Source: Adiantum capillus-veneris (Eukaryota > Streptophyta > Polypodiopsida > Polypodiales > Pteridaceae). From it: a stretch of 64,000 nt of DNA. The stretch is from positions 92,392,180-92,456,179 of the forward strand of contig CM043962.1 in assembly GCA_014529385.2 (NCBI GenBank), written 5' to 3'. Shown piece by piece: positions 11,401-21,243 of the stretch. Made by a program: the position numbers and the translations under genes. How positions within the stretch are numbered: the first letter of the stretch is position 1; every line of letters starts with the position of its first letter. The notes under the pieces are model-generated. The model was not told where the DNA came from. It searched no databases and worked only from the letters and a program-made list of their open reading frames with translations.

Positions 11401-11768
11401 AAGTTGAAGCGATCAAGTCATGGCCAAATTTGAAGACGGTGCATGATGTCCGAAGCTTCTTGGGACTATGCTCCTATTACAGAAGGTTTATCCGAAATTT
11501 CGCTGAGATTGCTTCACCTTTACATGCTCTTCAAAAGAAGGCAGTCACCTTTAGATGGACACAAAAGAGATTTCAGCTTTTAATCTCTTTAAAGGAAAAG
11601 ATGACTTCAGATCCAGTCATTGTGTTGCCAGATCTTAGGAAGTCATTTGTGGTCCAATGTGATGCCTGCGGTAGTAGCATTGGTGCTGTGCTAATGCAAG
11701 ATGGCAGGGTAGTAGCCTATGAGAGCAGAATTTTTGCAAGGGCCAGAGATGACCATGCAGGCCTATGA
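8427..11768 (+). CDS. Gypsy gag-pol polyprotein of copy B (gag, protease, reverse transcriptase)
   Basis: This frame of 1,113 residues starts at the ATG opening MADRPDDVTEEV. The frame stays open upstream to 8376, but copies A and Z share the 8427 start. Order: a Gln/Pro/Met-rich gag N-terminus; a gag core ending in WWTTLLLQGQ near residue 340; a CCHC zinc knuckle [14 protein letters not shown] near residue 520; an aspartic protease with [11 protein letters not shown] near residue 588-598, where the usual DSG/DTG is DPG; a reverse transcriptase from about residue 790, with [11 protein letters not shown] and the catalytic FFDDMIV near 930-936 (FxDD form of YxDD); and the start of RNase H (VVQCDACG, YESRIF). 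The frame ends in RNase H after a shift within the T-run near 11731. The correct continuation lies in the next frame. The role is particle formation and reverse transcription. Confidence 0.93.
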   Translation: MADRPDDVTEEVSSSQGQQTHEVGESSRPPQTDDDIFRTQLATAVAMFTQVMQNPRFLAFLQPPVPSQQVGSLDHIQKPVKARAQVIHTAQSMETPVHLTENMQSPQPVPKVQEQVAEMPVFQAVPIQPATFQQPIAGSNGQGSNLQAMQQVFPPPSVHPGYFGGGSVFQSMAGHAPGNQFYTPGTVFGGAQTMMPNPMYSVMGMQPGFQSTQGQFGMPQANFGMAGITNQQPNMAFPGQVNSGQGTQMNPISVPMFQSLPYDNLTPLERPTPYKEGGKGVSFTTFTGFDDRKKALSFLQQFDKAYAGGNFTEASKVRKAATFLTGNAGQWWTTLLLQGQAPSTWIYFKQIFAAAWLSDDFEADVMTEWHQLNAATCRNLDDYNRKFWKALLPVTSYRFVPLTEQIEKYCCGLPKGLRKYCTKTKVTTLTQLIEVANTGNGLLKGEDCEFNTGVKAGSGKKNSAKKHVPNEAPKGTQESANAGKDKATAESEKGPAKKWKRRFPRKSEEQKKVLRTENKCFICEQPGHIAYNCPTKKRPADSEDKEDKKGKKPMAGLVPDMVGDKPNSDASELCRAWGKVRDQTVLIFFDPGAKANFISPELASKLGIRPEEMGYTAEAGLACPGHTEAVTPIIGKLRLHIQSYVDAEEFYIMPLDGCDVLLGIPWLFRVQGIMDAYNKKITVQSRGKTHILDVKLKGESIPTVSASAITSVMKKHLSAYLVFAREVSDCDESNLSVLDKERSMFLQQYSDCFSDSLPSQLPPERPEDHAIDLVPGSSPPNKPPYRVSAAQQKEIMGQVQELLEKGLIQPSSSPFCSPVLLVQKKGWSWRMCIDYRALNKNTIKNRFPIPRIDDIMDKLEGAAMFSRIDLKSGYHQIRIRSEDVHKTAFRTTFGLYEFLVMPFGLTNAPATFNRMMDRIFRPHQQFVGTFFDDMIVYSKNEEEHRHHLAIVFKELRSHRLLINAKKSEFFLEEIHFLGHIVSKDGVRMDPAKVEAIKSWPNLKTVHDVRSFLGLCSYYRRFIRNFAEIASPLHALQKKAVTFRWTQKRFQLLISLKEKMTSDPVIVLPDLRKSFVVQCDACGSSIGAVLMQDGRVVAYESRIFARARDDHAGL

Positions 11769-13571
11769 GAAAGAGTTACTGGCTGTGATTCATGCGCTCT
11801 TAAGTTGGAAACACTACCTGCTAGGTGCAGACTTTGTTGTCCAAACGGACCATCAGACCTTGCGATACTTCTTGACACAGACAAAGTTATCTGAGAAGCA
11901 TATGCGATGGGCAAATATCTTGTCCATGTTCCATTTTCAGATTGTGCATGTGGAAGGCAAGAAGAATGTTGTGGCTGATGCCTTGTCAAGGAAGCCACAA
12001 ATTTCAGCTGTGTCGATTCCTTATCATCATGAACTTGATGATATGAGAGAACAGTATGCAAATGATGAAGATTTTGCAAGGGTCTTCGAGCAGCTAATGG
12101 ATGGACAACGTCATGAACACTATCTTCTTAAAGACGGGTTCATGATGATGCATGGCAGATTGTGTGTCACAAAGCCATTGCGACGCAAAGTTATGGAAGA
12201 GAGTCATGTCCCACCGTATGCAGGGCATCGTGGTATCGATGCTACAGTTAAAGCGGTTGAGACATTCTTCTACTGGCCTACATTGAGAAGGGATGTGGAT
12301 GCCTTTGTGGCGAGAATGCCTAAATATGCCAAAAGGTCAAGTTTGACAGGCAAAAGGCACCAGGGTTATTGCAACCACTACCTATTCCAGATAAACCATG
12401 GGAAAGTATTGCTATGGATTTTATCTTTGATCTTCCGAGAACGCAGACAGGAAATGGATGGTATTTGGACCATTATTTGCAGATTCAGCAAACAGGCTCA
12501 TTTTATTCCTGTCAGGAAGAAGATAAAGCCAGATCAGATGGCACGCTTGTTTATGAGCAATATTTTCAAGTATCATGGCATGCCACAGTCGATTATTAGC
12601 GACCGTGATCCACGCATGACTAGTTGTTTCTAGAAAGGCTTGTTTGAGAATATGGGTACCACGCTCAAATTCTCTTCGTCATTTCATCCTCAAACAGCAT
12701 ATGGGCAGTCAGAAGAGGCAAATTCTACTGTCCTAGATCTGCTGAAGTGCTATGTGTCAGAGCATAAAGGAAAGTGGGAGCAGTATTTGCCATTGGTGGG
12801 AGTATGCATACAATAATACAGTGCATTCATCAACTGGCAAGGCACCTTTTGAGATAGTTGAGGTGGCAAGAAAGTTCCTCCCATACTGCATACAAAGGAC
12901 AAGATATTTGAAGCAGATAAGTATGTTCAAGACATGGATGAAATGTACAAGAAGGTCAAAGTGGCCTTAGAAAGGACTCAGGCAAAGCAAAAGAAAGCAG
13001 CTGATCGTCACCGTCGTGAAGTGGTATATTCACTTGGTGATTGGGTGCTTCTACGGTTTGAAAGGCAAGGTTAAAGAAGATGAAGGGCAAGGGAAAGACT
13101 GTTTCCAAAGCTCAGCATGCGTTACTATGGGCCTTTTCAAGTTGTGCGACATAATCAGTGATGTTGCATTAGGCTGAAATTGCCTGACAGTGGGAAGATT
13201 CACAATGCGTTTCTTGTGAGTCTTCTCAGACCCTAATTGTGGGTGATGTGCCAGAAGATATACCAGCTGAAGATCAAGCGGAAGTCGAGGGAAAGGAACT
13301 TGACCGAGATCTTGGTCCCTGAACAGATTTTGGCACATATAGGCTGAAATTGCCTGACAGTTGGAAGATTCACAATGCGTTTCATGTGAGTCTTCTCAGA
13401 CCCTATGTGGGTGATGTGCCAGAAGATATACCAGCTGAAGATCAGCCGGAAGTCGAGGAACTTGACGAGATCTTGGTCCTGAAAAGATTTTGGCACACAA
13501 AGAAAGGAAAAGTGAAAGGCAAGGTTGCCAGGCGTTACTTGGTAAAGTTCAGAAACTATCCACCAATGTGA
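11719..13571 (+). pseudogene. Copy B pol continuation: RNase H, integrase, chromodomain-like tail (broken)
   Basis: The frame from 11719 resumes RNase H (MQAYEKELLAVIHALLSW, GKKNVVADALSRKP). It continues into the integrase zinc-binding region (PPYAGHRGIDATV, FFYWPTLRRDVDAF). A shift near 12310 destroys the Cys pair that the related copy at 18740 keeps as CVICQK. The integrase core continues in other frames: AMDFIFDLP (first Asp), IISDRDPR (second Asp) and EEANSTVLDLL (Glu side). A tag TAG follows the second Asp at 12631. The C-terminal part (PDSWKIHNAFHVSLLRPYVG, then ARRYLVKFRNYPPM) resembles the chromodomain-type tail of chromoviruses. At least three frameshifts are needed to read it. Confidence 0.85.
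13171..13499 (+). repeat. 170-bp tandem duplication in the pol tail of copy B
   Basis: The segment beginning AGGCTGAAATTGCCTGACAG occurs at 13171 and again at 13341, each running to TTTTGGCACA. The first copy has extra bases (for example CCCTAATTGTGGG against CCCTATGTGGG) that break its frame. The second copy reads cleanly. Copies A and C lack this duplication. Confidence 0.9.
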
Positions 13572-14228
13572 TGCTAAGTGGATGGAAGAAGGTGAACTTG
13601 CAGAGTCACAACTGTGTTATCACTTTACCTGGAAGCCTTCGATTTGCAACCTACCTTGACCCCTTGAGTTTCAAAGCTAAATGGATTGTCAGTGTGACAA
13701 TGGCTTCTGAAACAAAATGATGTACATGGTATTTAAAGTGAGCTCAAATGAAATACCTGTTACATGAATGTTAGAGCTGTACAGATTGTCAGTTTGGCAA
13801 TTGCTCTTATGGAATGTCCAAAAGTTTGGTTAGTGCTATAGAAGTGAGTATTTCTTGTCAGTTTGTCAAGGATACAGTGATTGCTTCTATTGAAGAGTAC
13901 ATGTGTAACTGCATTCTTAAACTGTCGGTTTGGGTATGCTCGAAAGTGTTACGGGATCCAACGTGTACTATAAGACAGTGGCAAAATGTGCAGCTACCAT
14001 TTTGTCATTGGAAAGTTAGTGACTCAAAGCAATGGCAGAGTGCGAAGCTACCACTATGTCATTGGGACAGGGTTCACACGCAGGCAATACATGAGTCGAC
14101 GAGGTGTTGAATACACCAGGGTTGACAATGAGCATGTATGTGTCGTATATGTGTCGACAGGTGTTGAATACATCAGTGTTGACAGTAAGCATGTACGACA
14201 TAGATGCAAACGAGGACGTTTGAGATTT
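13572..14228 (+). other. 3' untranslated spacer of copy B
   Basis: This lies between the end of pol and the polypurine tract. No convincing frame is seen. It contains two diverged copies of a TGTGTCG...GTTGAATACA segment at about 14105 and 14150. Confidence 0.6.
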
Positions 14229-14241
14229 CAGGAGGGGGGTA
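14229..14241 (+). promoter_or_regulatory. Polypurine tract of copy B
   Basis: CAGGAGGGGGGTA directly precedes the 3' LTR. This is the expected plus-strand DNA priming site. Confidence 0.85.
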
Positions 14242-15441
14242 TGTCACCAGCGTGTGACTAGTATCTATCCTTTTTGTTGATTTCTTTCTTATTATCTATT
14301 TACTTTCACTTTTGGAAACACCCCTCGGGAAATCTAATGCCCTGCATTGCATAGCTAGTGTGGAACTGTCCAGAGGGAGTCCAGGCCTGAGGGCAAGAGA
14401 GCACTAAGGTTGGACAAGGACTATGGTTAGCCAAGTGGGGTCATTGACTAGCCAAAGTGGAATCCTTTGCTACAGAGGCTACATTTCAGTTTTGGATGTG
14501 GCCACAGTGTACAAAGAGGGTCGGATGACCTAGAAAGATACAATGGCAGCATCTCCTAAAATTTAGGGAACTGCTATTTTGGGACCTGAAAATGTGTTGG
14601 CGTCATTACCTCCGGAATGACTAAGGGAAACATTCTTACTCTGCCGTGAAGTCAATTGGGCAACCGGTTGGGATATTTTAGGCGGCAACCCCGAAACGGG
14701 AAAATGCTTGTAAAAGTGCCAAGTGGCACCTTCTGGTGCACTTGCCTTATGCAACAAGAAAGTGGCGCTGAATTTAGAAGAGGAGAGAGCCTCATTTTCA
14801 GATTTTGTCACAGGTTAAGAGCTATGGAGTGCTTGCTTTCCCTCTTATGCACAGTGCGGTGCCAGGAGTGATGCCCTGCACGCTACGCACTGCCCTCTCT
14901 CTCCCCTTTGGCAGTATGTTATGCCCCTCTAGTGGGCTCTTCATTTGACCAATGTACAGTTGTGTGGGTTCATGCGCGATTGCCGAGGCAAGAGCCTCTT
15001 GCACAGGTACTGGATTAGCTAGCGGCTAATCCCCCGCAGGTACAGGTGAATTCGGAGAGGTTTCACGCCAGAAATCTCGTCCGATTCAAAGGGCAAGTAG
15101 CCCTACAGGTGCGGGAGCTCGAGGACTTGCTAGGGATGCGACCGGCACGCGGAACGGAGCCCGAAACAGTGAATTACAGCCTGCTGTGTATTTTGCAGGT
15201 TTAGGGTTTTGGCCCTAAACGGACCCTAATACCCCAGGGAGGTTCGGGGAGGCAAGGGGACCGCTGTACAGGCGATCTGGCGCATTTTCAGGGCTGAAAA
15301 CAGGAGAATCCAGCGTGCTGCAGATTCTCGCCAGGTTTTGCAAAGTACAGGTAAAATAGACGACTAATAATGGGTGAAAGCTAAATCAAGGTTTAAAGTA
15401 AAGTCTACACCGCCCTTTTCGGATTGAACAGGCCGGTTACA
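14242..15441 (+). repeat. 3' LTR of copy B (275-bp internal deletion)
   Basis: It is nearly identical to the 5' LTR but 1,200 bp long. The missing part corresponds to 7951-8225 of the 5' LTR and is bounded there by two AAAGT repeats, of which one remains near 15342-15346. The lost part includes AATAAA. The LTR ends GGCCGGTTACA and is followed by the target duplication CAAGG. Confidence 0.93.
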
Positions 15442-17312
15442 CAAGGTCCATCCACATGGATTTACTTCAAGCAGATTTTTGCAGCAGCATGGTTATTTGA
15501 TGATTTTGAAGCAGATGTCATGATAGAATTGCACCAGCTTAATGCTGCCACTTGCAAGAATCTGGATGACTATAATCAGAAGTTTTTGGAAAGCTCTACT
15601 TCCAGTAACTTCCTATAGGTTTGTGCCATTGACAGAACAAATTGAAAAATACTGTTGTGGTCTACCCAAAGGATTGAGAAAGTACTGCACGAAGACCAAA
15701 GTCACTACTTTGACGCAGCTCATCGAGGTAACCCAAAGGATTGAGAAAGTACTGCACGAAGACCAAAGTCACTACTTTGACGCAGCTCATCGAGGTAGCA
15801 AACACTGGCAATGGTTTGCTCAAGGGAGAAGATTGTGAATTTTACACTGGCGTCAAGGCAGGATCAGGCCAGAAAAATTCAGCCAAGAAGCACGTTCCCA
15901 ATGAGGCTCCTAAAGGGACTCAGGAGTCAGTCAACGTAGGGAAAGATAAAGCTACGGTTGAATCAGAAAAGGGACCAGCAAAGAAATGGAAAAGACGTTT
16001 TCCTCGCAAGTCAGAAGAGCAAAAGAAGGTCCTGAGGACAAAGAACAAATGCTTTATATGTGAGCAGCCTGGCCACATTGCTTACTTACAATTGTCCTAC
16101 AAAGAAAAGGCTAGGTGATTCTGATGACAAGGAAGACAAGAAAGGAAAGAAGCCCATGGCTGGTCTAGTGCCAGATATGGTGGGAGACAAGCCAAATTCA
16201 GATGCAAGTGAGCTTTGCAGAGCATGGGGAAAGGTCAGGGATCAAACAGTGCTCATCTTCTCTGACCCAGGGGCCAAAGCCAACTTTATTTCCCCAGAAT
16301 TGGCTTCGAAGTTGGGAATCAGACCTGAAGAGATGGGGTATACAGCAGAGACAGGTTTGGCATGTCCTGGCCATACAGAGGCTGTGACACCCATCATTGG
16401 AAAGTTGCGTCTACATATCCAGTCCTATGTAGATGCTGAAGAATTTTACATCATGCCACTGGACGGATGTGATGTGTTGTTAGGCATTCCTTGGTTATTT
16501 CGTGTACAGGGAATCATGGATGCCTACAACAAAAAGATCACTGTACAGAGTAGGGGAAAGACTCACATTTTGGATGTAAAGCTTAAAGGGGAGTCTATTC
16601 CCACTGTATCAGCTTTTGCTATTATTTCTGTAATGAAAAAGCATCTTTCTGCGTACTTGGTTTTTGCACGTGAAGTGTCAGATTGTGATGAATCAAATTT
16701 ATTTGTGGTAGATAAAGAAAGGTCAATGTTTTTACAACAGTATAGTGACTGTTTTTCCGATTCATTACCGTCTCAATTACCGCCAGAGAGACCCGAGGAC
16801 CATGCGATAGATTTGGTGCCAAGCAGTAGCCCACCAAATAAGCCTCCGTACAGGGTTAGTGGGGCTCAGCAGAAAGAGATAATGGGCCAAGTACAGGAGC
16901 TGTTAGAAAAGGGGCTGATTCAGCCCAGTTTATCTCCATTCTGTTCTCCAGTGTTGTTGGTGCAGAAAAAGGATGGCTCATGGCGTATGTGCATCGACTA
17001 CCGTGCACTGAACAAGAATACCATCAAGAATAGGTTCCCTATACCTAGAATTGATGACATTCTGGACAAATTAGGAGCAGCAGCTATGTTTAGCAGGATA
17101 GATCTAAAGAGTGGGTACCATCAGATCCGCATTAGATCAGAGGATGTACACAAGACTGCTTTTAGAACAACGTTTGGCCTTTACGAATTTTTAGTGATGC
17201 CCTTTGGTCTCACAAATGCTCCTGCTACGTTCAATAGGATGATGGACAGAATTTTCCGTCCACACCAACAGTTTGTTGGTACATTCTTTGATGACTTGAT
17301 AGTCTACTCAAA
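15442..17312 (+). pseudogene. Copy A gag-pol continuation after the copy B insertion
   Basis: This resumes exactly where copy A was split (PSTWIYFKQIFAAAW) and closely matches copy B through gag, zinc knuckle, protease ([13 protein letters not shown]) and reverse transcriptase ([21 protein letters not shown]). From 16060 the frame is open to 17312. Earlier damage includes an extra T near 15587, a 67-bp tandem duplication at 15664-15797 and a 4-bp TTAC duplication inside the zinc knuckle at about 16082. The match to copy B stops abruptly after CTACTCAAA at 17312, in mid reverse transcriptase. Confidence 0.9.
15664..15797 (+). repeat. 67-bp tandem duplication in copy A gag
   Basis: ACCCAAAGGATTGAGAAAGT starts at 15664 and again at 15731, each copy ending CATCGAGGTA. 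The unit of 67 bp is not a multiple of three, so it breaks the gag frame. Copy B has one unit. Confidence 0.92.
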
Positions 17313-18399
17313 AATGTTACGGATGTGGGGAACAAGGGCATGCTGCCCCAACGAAGCGTCCAACGGTCAAGCAAAGGACAAGCCAAAGAGTTCCAAAGCG
17401 GTGGAGGAGCGAGCAAAGAAAGGAAAGACAAAGGCAAGACTGGTCTCGGCAACATGCCACCAAACCGGCCACCTTACCGAGTTAACAGAGCCTAGAATGA
17501 GGAGTTTATGAACCAAGTGAAAGAGCTTCTAGAAAAGCTAGTAAAGATTGTAGTTGCAAAAGGGAAAGGAAAGTTGGTCCAAGATGAGGAGGTGGGTGAC
17601 TTCAAGGTGGAGCTTAAGCAACCAAATCAAGTCAAAATAGCAGCAAAACAGCTAGATTTAAGCAATGAAGATGGCAAGGGGATTGGGTGTAGTAGCATGC
17701 AGGTGATGTCTCCCATGCCATTGCCATATGTGGATGTCTTCTTGCCCGACGAGAGGCTTGCCCGGCAATGTTGTGCAAGCGATGAATGCTCTGAATGGTA
17801 TTGCTTGGAGTTGAAGAGGTGCGAATGGAGAATCATCTCAAGAAAGAGCACAAACTTATGATATGCATCCCTATACGAAAGTCAGGTCGCCCCTCCAATG
17901 CTGATTTGGGATTTGGAGAGAAGGCACCAAGTGCACGGCTAGGAAAATTACAAGACCGCGTTTAGGATGTCCTTTGGATTATATGAGTTTTTGGTGAATG
18001 CCTTTCGATCTCACAAATGCTCCTGCAACACTCAATAGGATGATGGACATGATTTTTTGAGAGTACGAGTCATTTGTGGGCACCTTTTTTTACGACATCA
18101 TGGAGTGAGGCAGAGCACATACACCATCTGTTATAGATTTTTCAGGCACTACGGCAACATCGACCGGTGGTTAGTAGAAAAAATGTTAAGAGTTCCGATT
18201 TTTGTCGATGGTGCTCCAGGAGTAGATTAGGAAGTGAGGGCTGTTTTGTGGTTGTGCCCGGTTGTATCTGAGGTAGACGTACATGTTCTCGATGATGAAT
18301 TCTACGATGTTGCTTACCCGGTGGGTTGGCATGAGGCAAGACCCTCGTTCCTAGGGTTTCTCGGGGTCAGAATCTCGAGTGTTTCGAAGTTTTGCTACA
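17313..18399 (+). pseudogene. Family 2 gypsy fragments: zinc knuckle and reverse transcriptase
   Basis: Just after the break in copy A the frame reads [14 protein letters not shown]. This is a gag zinc knuckle of a different gypsy family with its last Cys replaced by Lys. A Lys-rich, poorly recognised section follows to about 17940. From about 17948 a reverse transcriptase piece reads [15 protein letters not shown], then a TNAPATLNRMMD segment in a shifted frame, and FVGTFFYD, where the catalytic DD is degraded. It decays by about 18180. The stretch 18181-18399 is not recognised. The distance from zinc knuckle to reverse transcriptase is too short for a whole protease, so there is an internal deletion. 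Confidence 0.65.
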
Positions 18400-19876
18400 A
18401 TTCCTTATCAAGAAAGCTACAAATTTCAGTTGTGTCAATTCCTTATGATCATGAGCTTGATGATATGAAGGGACAATATGCCACTAATGAAGATTTTGCA
18501 AGAACCTAGTAACAGTTGCAAGATGGACAACGCCATGAGCACTATCTCCTTAGGGATGGTTTTATGATGATGCATGGCAGACTATGTGTCACTAGGCCAT
18601 TGCGACATAAAGTTATGGTAGAAAGTAATGTCCCACCGTACGCAGGGCATTGTGGTATAGATGCGACAGTGAATGCGGTTGAGACATTCTTTTATTGGCC
18701 TACTTTGAGGAGAGATGTGGATGCCTTCGTGCAAGCATGTGTGATTTGCCAAAAGGTCAAGTTTGACAGGCAAAAGGCACCAGGGTTGTTACAACCACTG
18801 TATATTCCAAATAAGCCATGAGAAAGTATTGCTATGGATTTTATCTTTGATCTTCCAAGAACGTCGACAGGCGAATGATGGTATATTTACCATTAGCAAA
18901 TTCAACAAACATGCCCAAAATTTGTTAAGATGGTAGGATTGTTCATGTACAATGTGTTTAAGCATCATGATATGCCACAGTCTATTGTTAGTGATTGTGA
19001 TCCTCGTATGAAGAGCCTGTTTTGGAGAGGCTTGTTTGAAAACATGGGCACTATGCCCAAGTTTTCCTTATCATTTCATCCACAAATTGATGGACAATCA
19101 AAAGAGGCTAATTTTACTATCTTAGATCTGCTTAAATGCTATGTCTCTGATAATAAAGGCAAGTTGGAACAGTATTTACCCATGCTTGAGTATGCATACA
19201 ACAATACGGTGCATTCGTCAACAGGCAAGGCACCTTTTGAAATTGTTGAGAGCGGCAAAAAGGTTCCTCCCTCTTTGCACACAAAGGACGAGATCTTTGA
19301 AGCAGACTGATATGTAGAGAACATGGATGGGGTCTATTAGAAAATCATTGGGTTCTTTTGTGGTTTGAAAAGGCAAGGTTAAAGAAGATGAAGGGCAAGG
19401 AAAGGTTGTTTCCTAAGCTCAACATGCGTTACTATGGGCCTTTTCAAGTACTTAATAAGATCAGTGATGTTGCTTATAGGTTGAAATTGCCTTAGGCGAA
19501 ATTGCCTGACACTTGGAAGATTCAGAACGCATTTCATGTGCGTCTTCGAAGACCCATGGGGGGCGTTGTGCGAGAAGAAATGCCAGATGAAGATCAACCA
19601 GAATTTGAGGAACTTGATGAGATCTTGGTACCTGGCACATAAGGAAAGAAAAGTTAAAGGACAAGTTGCAAGACGATATTTGGTGAAGCTCAAGAACTAT
19701 CTACCTATGGATGCAAAGAGGATGGAAGAGAATGAACTTTTGGAGTCACCAAATGAATTGCAGCTTTACCTTGAATCCTTTGGGTTACAACCTACGTATA
19801 CCCCAACTCAACGTGTTCAAAAGAGGGGTAATGATGAAGCTAGCACATCATATGTACATACGGATTTAGTGCAATA
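18400..19876 (+). pseudogene. Family 2 gypsy integrase and chromodomain-like tail
   Basis: This aligns with copy B from LSRKLQISVVSIP onward but is visibly more diverged than copies A and B are from each other. It keeps the integrase zinc-binding region (PPYAGHCGIDATV, FVQACVICQKVKF), a second-Asp segment (IVSDCDPRMKSLF) and the third acidic region (DGQSKEANFTILDLLKCYV). Stops and shifts occur at about 18508, 18819 and 19310. The tail reads ARRYLVKLKNYLPMDAKRME, like a decayed chromodomain, and then LESPNELQLYLESFG. The full integrase would insert the element DNA into chromatin. Confidence 0.82.
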
Positions 19877-20014
19877 GAAGTGTGCATTGTTCAACAAGTG
19901 TCAAAGGTACAATGCTCACTTTTATGATAGCTGGAAATGACAAAAGTATGAAGGTTTCATTAAGTCAGTTGTATCTATATTTCATGACCTTTCTTGTGGA
20001 TACTTGTGATAATA

Positions 20015-21192
20015 TGTCACGTGACACGTCCAACCTTATGTGTCCGTGGACAAGCTACAGCATGACAAAAGGGTTCAGTTCAGTCAAGTCAGTCTAGAAT
20101 AGGAAGTGATTTGGCACCTTTGTGAGTCTGGTCGCAGACTGTGCATGTCCAGACACTTAGAGTAGATGCATATCCTCTGGTTGCACATAGCATGATCATC
20201 AGATTTCCATCAGAACCCATCAGGAGCATTTTTATAGGGCATAGACCTATTTTTCCTATTTTTGACATTTTTCACTTATTAATTTTAAGCGAGTTTTGTT
20301 GGAAACTGGGTAGGGAAAATTCCATAAGTTTGTATATATAGAAACCTAGCGCTAGCACTTTCTGGCAGAAGAGGCAGCTGGAGCACTTGCTCAACGGGCC
20401 CCTTCTCAGCAAGACCCCACAGACAGCAGGCCTAGCGTTTTCTGCATCAGCATTGACCTAGCGTTTTGCTCCCAAATCAGCCAGCGTTTTTGCATTGCAG
20501 CAGCCTGCGACAGTACGACCTCAGATCAGCCCCAGCGTTAGCAGTTTCCCCCGCAGATAGCAGATCAGCCCTAGCATTTTTGGAGCAGCAGGACATTCAG
20601 CATTTTGCAATTCCATCGCGACAGATTCAGCCCTAGAACCAGCGTTTTCAGCTTTCAACAGTCAGTTACCACAAAAGAAGTCCCGAACCTCGCAGATCTC
20701 GCCTTCCCGCAGCAGATCCCGTAAAGTTTATAGATTCAGCCTGCATCGTCGTCATCGACATCGTCGCCGACATAGAGTCAGAATTGAGTAGATAAAGATT
20801 TGCAGATTTCAGCCCTTAGCATTCTCAGATTTCAGCCCGTCTCGTCGTCGTCCTCATCGTCGACAAGTCCAAGCATTGTAGAGATTTGTGCAATCATAAG
20901 TAGATTGCTCTCGCCATAGAGAGTGGGGCCTTCGCAGGAGGGTTTGACAACATTCTGGTGTCGTATTCTTCTCTCTCTATCTCTCAGTCTGAGCACCTTC
21001 ATTCACAGTGTTTATCCACTTTGTTTGTGTCCATTGCACACTCTCACTAAAGGAATGGAAGGCTCTCCCTTCCGTAAGTAAAAGGAACCTTGAGCACAGT
21101 TCGGAGCACTCATCTTGAGCAAAGTTCAACATTCACTTCTGTTGCACCTTACATAATAAAAGGGTGCTAATCACACGAAATCATCTATGACA
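20015..21192 (+). repeat. Possible solo LTR inside the family 2 spacer
   Basis: The segment begins TGTCACGTGACACG and ends ATCTATGACA (TGTCA/TGACA). It has a TATA-like GTATATATAGAAACC at about 20332 and AATAAAAGG near 21153, the layout of an LTR promoter and poly(A) signal. Between them, CAGCGTTTT-like words recur at about 20345-20680. The flanks (TAATA and TGTAT) do not match, so there is no target duplication. It could equally be a long spacer of the family 2 element. Confidence 0.35.
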
Positions 21193-21230
21193 TGTATATT
21201 TGGCATGCAATCGAGGAAGTTTGCGATTTC

Positions 21231-21243
21231 AAGACGGGGGGTA
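21231..21243 (+). promoter_or_regulatory. Polypurine tract of the family 2 element
   Basis: AAGACGGGGGGTA directly precedes the LTR. The upstream bases (GCAATCGAGGAAGTTTGCG) align with those before the copy B tract. Confidence 0.75.

Larger units (their letters stand above)
6843..15441 (+). mobile_element. Gypsy family 1 copy B, nested in copy A
   Basis: This is a complete two-LTR element of about 8.6 kb: 5' LTR 6843-8318, primer site 8319-8335, gag-pol 8427 to about 13571, polypurine tract 14229-14241, 3' LTR 14242-15441. The 5-bp target duplication CAAGG lies at 6838-6842 and 15442-15446. Removing the element restores the gag reading of copy A across the site. The two LTRs differ mainly by small indels and one 275-bp deletion, so the insertion is recent relative to the rest of the window. 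The pol frame is broken, so it is not autonomous as written. Confidence 0.95.

Noticed and set aside
17510-17870. Captured host exon in the Lys-rich frame starting NQVKELLEKLVKIVVAKGKG
   Set aside because: It lies between a gag zinc knuckle and reverse transcriptase pieces of the same gypsy family, where the gag-protease spacer is expected. No host domain is recognised.
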